A stretch of 64,000 nucleotides of DNA. Source: Phaeovulum sp. (GTDB lineage Bacteria > Pseudomonadota > Alphaproteobacteria > Rhodobacterales > Rhodobacteraceae). Position numbers and translations under genes: made by a program. Shown here one piece after another: positions 58,806 through 64,000 of this stretch. Position 1 is the first letter of the stretch, and every line of letters starts with the position of its first letter. Under the pieces are notes generated by a model. That model had not been told where the DNA came from. It did no database searches and worked only from the letters and a program-made list of their open reading frames with translations. The stretch is from positions 1 through 64,000 of the forward strand of contig NZ_JAUXPI010000047.1 of NCBI RefSeq assembly GCF_030684035.1, read 5' to 3'.

Positions 58806-61619
58806 ATGAGTTTCGGCAAAGGCTGCCATCTGCATCTGATCGACGGCTCGGCCTTCATCTTTCGCGCCTATCACGCGCTGCCACAGCTTACCCGCCGGTC
58901 TGACGGGCTGCCGGTGGGCGCGGTGGCGGGCTTTGCCAACATGATCCTGCGCTATATCGAAGATGCGAAAGGGGCCGATGCCCCCACCCACGCGGCGGTG
59001 ATTTTCGACCATTCGGCCAAGACCTTCCGCAACGAGATCTTTCCCGCCTACAAGGCGAACCGCCCCGAACTGCCAGAAGATCTGCGGCCGCAATTTCCGC
59101 TCACCCGCGAGGCGACGCGGGCGTTCAACCTCGCCAGCATCGAAATGGCCAATTTCGAGGCCGACGACATCATTGCGACACTGGCACGGCAGGCGCGCGA
59201 GGCGGGCGGGCGCTGCACCATCATCTCCTCGGACAAGGACCTGATGCAGCTTGTCGGCGGCGGCGTGGAAATGCTTGATGCGATGAAGGGGCAGCGGATC
59301 GGCCCTGACGAGGTGGTTGAAAAATTCGGCGTGGGCCCTGAAAGGGTGGTCGATGTGCAGGCGTTGGCGGGCGATGCCGTCGATAACATCCCCGGCGCGC
59401 CGGGGATCGGCATCAAAACCGCGGCGCTGCTTATCAACGAATATGGAGACCTGGAAACCCTGCTGGCGCGGGCCGGAGAAATAACGCAGCCCAAGCGCCG
59501 CGCGGCGCTGCTGGACAATGCCGAACAGATCCGCATGTCGATGCGGCTGGTGACGCTTGATGCGCATACGCCGCTCGATTTCAGCCTCGAAAGCCTTGCG
59601 GTACGCGAACCCGATCCGCAGGTGCTGCTCGGCTTTCTCGCCCAGATGGAATTTGCCAACCTTGCCCGCCGCATTGCCGACAAGTTCGGGGTGGCACCTC
59701 CGCCCGCGCCCGCGCCCGCCGCCAGTGGCAGCGGCGACGCCGAACCGGTGGGCGCGCCCGCTGCCAAAGCGGCCGCCTTTGACCACGCCGCCTATACCTG
59801 CATCCGCGATGCGGAAACGCTGGCGGGGTTCATCGTGGCGGCCCATGCCCGTGGCTGGGTCGCGGTCGATACCGAGACCACAAGCCTTGACGAGATGCAG
59901 GCCGAACTGGTCGGCGTGTCGCTGTGCACCGAACCGGGGCAGGCCGGCTACATGCCGCTTGGCCACAAGCTTGGCGGCGGCGATCTTTTCGGGGCGCGGA
60001 GCCTTGCGCCGGGTCAGTTGCCGCTCGACGAAGCACTGGCAATGCTGAAACCGCTGCTGGAGGATGAAAGCGTCCTCAAGATCGGCCAGAACATGAAATA
60101 TGACTGGAAGATCTTCGCCCGCCAAGGCATCCGCGTGGCACCCTTCGACGACACCATGCTGATGTCCTACGCGATGCAGGCGGGGTTGAATACGCATGGC
60201 ATGGATGCGCTGAGCGCGAAATACCTGCGCCACACGCCGATTCCGATCAAGGATCTCTTGGGCGGCGGCAAGGCGGCGATCACCTTTGATCTGGTGCCGA
60301 TCGACGAGGCGGTGAAATATGCCGCCGAAGATGCCGATGTAACGCTGCGCCTTTGGCAGCTTTTCAAGCCGCAACTGCACCGCGCGCAGGTGACAAGCGT
60401 TTACGAAACGCTCGAAAGGCCGCTGGTGCCGGTGCTGGCAGAGATGGAAATGGCCGGGGTGCGGGTCGATGCCGCCACCCTCATGCGGATGTCCAACGTT
60501 TTCGCGCAACGGATGGCGGGGCTTGAGGCAGAAATTCACGGCCTCGCCGGTCAGCCCTTCAACGTCGGCTCGCCAAAGCAGCTGGGAGAAATCCTGTTCG
60601 ACAAGCTCGGCTTGGCGGGTGGCGAGAAGGGCAAGACCGGGGCCTATGCGACCGGGGCGGATGTGCTTGAAGACCTCGCCGCGGAAGGCAGCGAGCTTGC
60701 GGCTCGGGTGCTTGACTGGCGCCAGCTCTCGAAGCTGAAATCGACCTATACCGATGCGCTTCAGGGCCATGTGAACCCGGAAACCGGGCGGGTGCATACC
60801 TCCTATTCGATCGCCGGGGCCAATACCGGGCGGCTTGCCTCGACCGACCCGAACCTGCAAAACATCCCGGTGCGCTCTGATGAAGGCCGCCGCATCCGCG
60901 AGGCCTTCGTTGCCGGTCCGGGAATGCGCCTGGTCAGCCTCGATTACAGCCAGATCGAGCTGCGCATTCTGGCGCATGTCGCCGATATTCCGGCGCTGAA
61001 AGAGGCGTTCCTGCAGGGCCACGACATTCACGCCATGACCGCCTCGGAAATGTTCAACGTGCCGATGGAGGAGATGACGCCCGAGGTGCGCCGCCGCGCC
61101 AAGGCGATCAATTTTGGCGTCATCTACGGCATTTCGGGCTATGGCCTCGCGCGTAACCTGCGCATACCGCGCGCCGAGGCGCAGGGCTTTATCGACCGGT
61201 ATTTCGAACGCTTTCCCGGCATCCGCCAATACATGGATGATACCGTGGCTTTCGCGCGTGCCAATGGCTATGTGCAAACCCTCTTTGGCCGCAAGATCCA
61301 CACTCCCGAGATCAACGCCAAAGGCCCCGGCGCGGGCTTTGCCAAGCGCGCCGCGATCAATGCGCCGATTCAGGGCGCGGCGGCCGATATCATTCGCCGC
61401 GCCATGATCCGGATGCCCGCGGCAATCGCCGGGCTTCCCGCACAGATGCTGTTGCAGGTGCATGACGAACTGGTTTTCGAGGTCGAGGCGGGCGCGGTGC
61501 CAGAGCTCATCACCCGCGCCCGCGCGGTCATGGCGGGGGCGGCGGAACCTGCGGTAAAGCTCACGGTGCCGCTGGTCGTAGATGCGGGCGAGGGTGCCAA
61601 CTGGGCCGAGGCGCACTGA
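58806..61619 (+). CDS. polA: DNA polymerase I
   Basis: The 937-aa enzyme has three domains. The 5'-3' exonuclease runs from LIDGSAFIFRAYHAL and includes FEADDIIATLA and GAPGIGIKTAA. The 3'-5' proofreading exonuclease retains its acidic residues (VAVDTETTS and KYAAEDADVTLRLW), unlike Taq-type enzymes. The polymerase domain has LDYSQIELRILAH, RRAKAINFGVIYG and VHDELVFE. It processes Okazaki fragments and repair gaps. GAGGGAGGGGA precedes the ATG. Confidence 0.97.
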   Translation: MSFGKGCHLHLIDGSAFIFRAYHALPQLTRRSDGLPVGAVAGFANMILRYIEDAKGADAPTHAAVIFDHSAKTFRNEIFPAYKANRPELPEDLRPQFPLTREATRAFNLASIEMANFEADDIIATLARQAREAGGRCTIISSDKDLMQLVGGGVEMLDAMKGQRIGPDEVVEKFGVGPERVVDVQALAGDAVDNIPGAPGIGIKTAALLINEYGDLETLLARAGEITQPKRRAALLDNAEQIRMSMRLVTLDAHTPLDFSLESLAVREPDPQVLLGFLAQMEFANLARRIADKFGVAPPPAPAPAASGSGDAEPVGAPAAKAAAFDHAAYTCIRDAETLAGFIVAAHARGWVAVDTETTSLDEMQAELVGVSLCTEPGQAGYMPLGHKLGGGDLFGARSLAPGQLPLDEALAMLKPLLEDESVLKIGQNMKYDWKIFARQGIRVAPFDDTMLMSYAMQAGLNTHGMDALSAKYLRHTPIPIKDLLGGGKAAITFDLVPIDEAVKYAAEDADVTLRLWQLFKPQLHRAQVTSVYETLERPLVPVLAEMEMAGVRVDAATLMRMSNVFAQRMAGLEAEIHGLAGQPFNVGSPKQLGEILFDKLGLAGGEKGKTGAYATGADVLEDLAAEGSELAARVLDWRQLSKLKSTYTDALQGHVNPETGRVHTSYSIAGANTGRLASTDPNLQNIPVRSDEGRRIREAFVAGPGMRLVSLDYSQIELRILAHVADIPALKEAFLQGHDIHAMTASEMFNVPMEEMTPEVRRRAKAINFGVIYGISGYGLARNLRIPRAEAQGFIDRYFERFPGIRQYMDDTVAFARANGYVQTLFGRKIHTPEINAKGPGAGFAKRAAINAPIQGAAADIIRRAMIRMPAAIAGLPAQMLLQVHDELVFEVEAGAVPELITRARAVMAGAAEPAVKLTVPLVVDAGEGANWAEAH

Positions 61620-61665
61620 CCCTGCCGCCCTGCTTTGGTCCAAATATCCCCCGCGGAGCGCGGCT

Positions 61666-62265
61666 TCAGGGCAGCTCGGCCGCCGGGATCAGCGGGAAGA
61701 ATGCGCCGCCGGACCAGAGCCCAAGCCAGTCAGCGCCTTCATGGCGCGCCGGGCGGGCGATTTCCACAAGGCGGTAAAAGGTCTTGCGGTCGATGCGCGC
61801 CTCCAGCCCGTCGCGCACCATCACATAAGGCGACGGCTCGCCGGTCAGGGCGTCGCGCGGGCAACGGATCGGATGTGCGGGGCCGGCGGCGACGGCATCA
61901 CCGACATTGGTAGTGAAGACGATGTCCTGCGCCGCACCTTCGCCGCGCCATTCGGCATCAATGGCGATGAAGGGAGCGTCTTCAACCCGGATACCGACCT
62001 TTTCGACCGGGGTGACGAGGAAATAGGCATCGCCTTCGCGCCGCAGGATCGAGGCAAAAAGCCGAACCAGGGGCGCACGGCCGATCGGCGTGCCGAGGTA
62101 GAACCAGGTGCCATCGCGGGCGATCTTCATGTCGATATCGCCGCAAAAGGGCGGGTGCCACAGGTGCAGCGGCGGCGGTCCCTTGCGCCGGAAACCGCCT
62201 GCGGCGGCGACCAGACCCTCGGCGGTGGGCTTCACGGGGTTTTGTGCGGGCGGATTCTCGGGCAT
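61666..62265 (-). CDS. DUF1285 family protein
   Basis: The 199-aa protein matches DUF1285: PPLHLWHPPFCGDIDMKIA near residue 30, GTWFYLGTPIGRAPLVRLF, and a C-terminal HEGADWLGLWSGGAFFPL. The family is cytoplasmic, of unknown function, and in Rhodobacteraceae it commonly stands divergently next to the moxR gene, as here. It is convergent with polA; near that junction (about 61640) a short CAAATATCCCCCG half-copy of the gene-end repeat is visible. Confidence 0.88.
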   Translation of the reverse strand: MPENPPAQNPVKPTAEGLVAAAGGFRRKGPPPLHLWHPPFCGDIDMKIARDGTWFYLGTPIGRAPLVRLFASILRREGDAYFLVTPVEKVGIRVEDAPFIAIDAEWRGEGAAQDIVFTTNVGDAVAAGPAHPIRCPRDALTGEPSPYVMVRDGLEARIDRKTFYRLVEIARPARHEGADWLGLWSGGAFFPLIPAAELP

Positions 62266-62334
62266 CACTGCTTTGTCATTGGGTTTGCGGGTGTTATCTG
62301 CGAGCCTAGGGTAACGCATCAGGGGAGTTTTGTC

Positions 62335-63341
<1,007 letters not shown>

Positions 63342-63342
<1 letters not shown>

Positions 63343-63350
63343 TGCGCCAG
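63342..63350 (+). pseudogene. start of the gene normally following moxR (DUF58?), cut off by an IS110 element
   Basis: ATG CGC CAG begins within the moxR stop codon, the usual coupling for moxR-DUF58 pairs. Directly after it comes the stop codon of the opposing IS110 transposase, and no DUF58-like sequence follows in any frame. I infer insertion of the element in the first codons; the rest of the gene would lie beyond the right edge. Confidence 0.4.
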
Positions 63351-64000
63351 TCAAGCGGCCAGTTTGACGTTTTCGCGGAAAGGCTCTCGGTTTTGGAGAA
63401 TGGCCCAGAGCATGTTCACGCGTCGTCTTGCGAGGGCGATGATGGCTTGGTGGTGGCGTTTTCCCTCGGCGCGTTTGCGGTCGTTGAAGGCGCGGCTGTC
63501 GGGGCTTCCGAGGTGGGTGAAGGCGGCCTGATAGAAGACGCGCTTCAGGGCCTTGTCGCGACCGGCTGCGCGACGCAGGAAGCGGGTCTTCCCGGACTGG
63601 CGCAGCACCGGGGCGAGGCCTGCGGCGGCGGCCAGAGCATCTGCGCCGTCGAAGCGGTCGATGCGGCCGACCAGTGCGATGAGCACGGCGGTCAGCGTCG
63701 CCCCCATCCCCGGCATCGAGAGGATGAGGGCCGCGTCAGGGTGGGCTGCGAGCCGCTCCCGGATCGCCTGGTCGGTCGCCTTGAGCCGGTCGCGGGCGGC
63801 CAGCGCCTCAAGGCCACGCAGGCCGGTCGCGGCCCTGGCCAGCTTGCGGACGATGCGTTTCACGCCGGCAGCGCGGATGTCTTCGGGCGCGCCATAGTGG
63901 CTGAGAAACACGAGGCCCGTGCGGGTCGTCGGGTCGATGCGCCGCTCCAGCGCCGGAAAGAGGCCGCACAGCAGGTCGCGCAGGCGTCCGGCGCGCCGGG
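63351..64000 (-). mobile_element. IS110-family insertion element, C-terminal part of transposase
   Basis: The minus strand encodes the C-terminal half of an IS110/IS116/IS902 (Transposase_20) recombinase: LSMPGMGATLTAVLIALVG, then ALAAAAGLAPVLRQSGKTRF and LKRVFYQAAF. The frame stays open to the right edge (RLRDLLCGLFPALERRIDP...). The N-terminal DEDD catalytic domain lies outside the window. IS110 enzymes use a DEDD/Ser mechanism guided by an element-encoded bridge RNA. The stop codon is only 8 bp from that of moxR, so the element end must lie in or next to this spacer. Confidence 0.9.

Noticed and set aside
57993-61643. Very long open frame (about 1200 codons) antisense to polA
   Set aside because: Codon pattern is the shadow of polA in GC-rich DNA; it has no recognisable domain and runs through several real genes. 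Similar antisense frames over sdhA (18155-20173) and tolA-tolB (35470-37982) were dismissed for the same reason.

Overview
The window is GC-rich chromosomal DNA from an alphaproteobacterium of the Rhodobacteraceae (Rhodobacter, Gemmobacter or Defluviimonas type; I cannot fix the genus). The placement rests on four things: the mdh-suc and sdh clusters enclosing ethylmalonyl-CoA pathway genes (mcl2, mch) in the order I recall for Rhodobacter sphaeroides; an F0-only ATP synthase operon carrying both b' and b; a Hint-domain protein; and an FYDLN_acid (TIGR02300) protein. Most of the window is housekeeping, with mobile or damaged DNA only at the two edges.

Layout. 1-740: a sigma-54 activator fragment without its 5' part, then tRNA-Ala(GGC). 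0.9-2.7 kb: TIGR02300 protein, YgjP-type metalloprotease and a GntR regulator. 2.9-13.2 kb (minus strand): TCA block read as mdh, sucC, ORF, sucD, ORF, sucA, sucB, ORF, lpd. 13.3-17.2 kb: TauE exporter, a small secreted protein, then mcl2, nnrU-like, DUF1737 and mch. 17.4-21.5 kb: sdhC-sdhD-sdhA-DUF3052-lipoprotein-sdhB. 21.6-24.1 kb: YiiX-like lipoprotein, DUF1989 protein, ArsR regulator. 24.2-26.8 kb: atpI-atpB-atpE-b'-b. 26.8-30.3 kb: FadR-type regulator, OmpA lipoprotein, AraC/Ogt fusion, Hint protein. 30.5-34.4 kb: nth, adenosine kinase and two unknown proteins. 34.4-43.4 kb: ybgC-tolQRAB-pal-cpoB-tilS-ftsH. 43.5-49.7 kb: CorA, Tam-like methyltransferase, fhs-chorismate mutase-folD, thioesterase, membrane LytTR protein. 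49.7-52.8 kb: pdeM and an Lhr-like helicase. 53.0-58.4 kb: DUF1203 gene and five consecutive secreted Sel1-repeat genes. 58.6-63.3 kb: zinc-finger protein, polA, DUF1285, moxR. 63.35 kb to the end: part of an IS110-family transposase directly behind moxR.

How it fits together. Central carbon metabolism dominates: 2-oxoglutarate dehydrogenase, succinyl-CoA synthetase, succinate dehydrogenase and malate dehydrogenase lie beside the late steps of glyoxylate/acetate assimilation. The palindrome TGTGATCACA occurs twice (21 bp apart) upstream of sucC and once upstream of sdhC, which suggests a shared regulator. Two AT-richer small genes interrupt the suc operon.

Most worth following up: the five-gene Sel1 array, whose products all end in Cys-x7-Cys plus one Asp, Asn or Glu; a decayed copy of the DUF1203 tail inside that array; the shared suc/sdh operator; the IS110 insertion at the start codon of the gene after moxR; and a repeat family that forms terminators and supplies one gene's stop codon.
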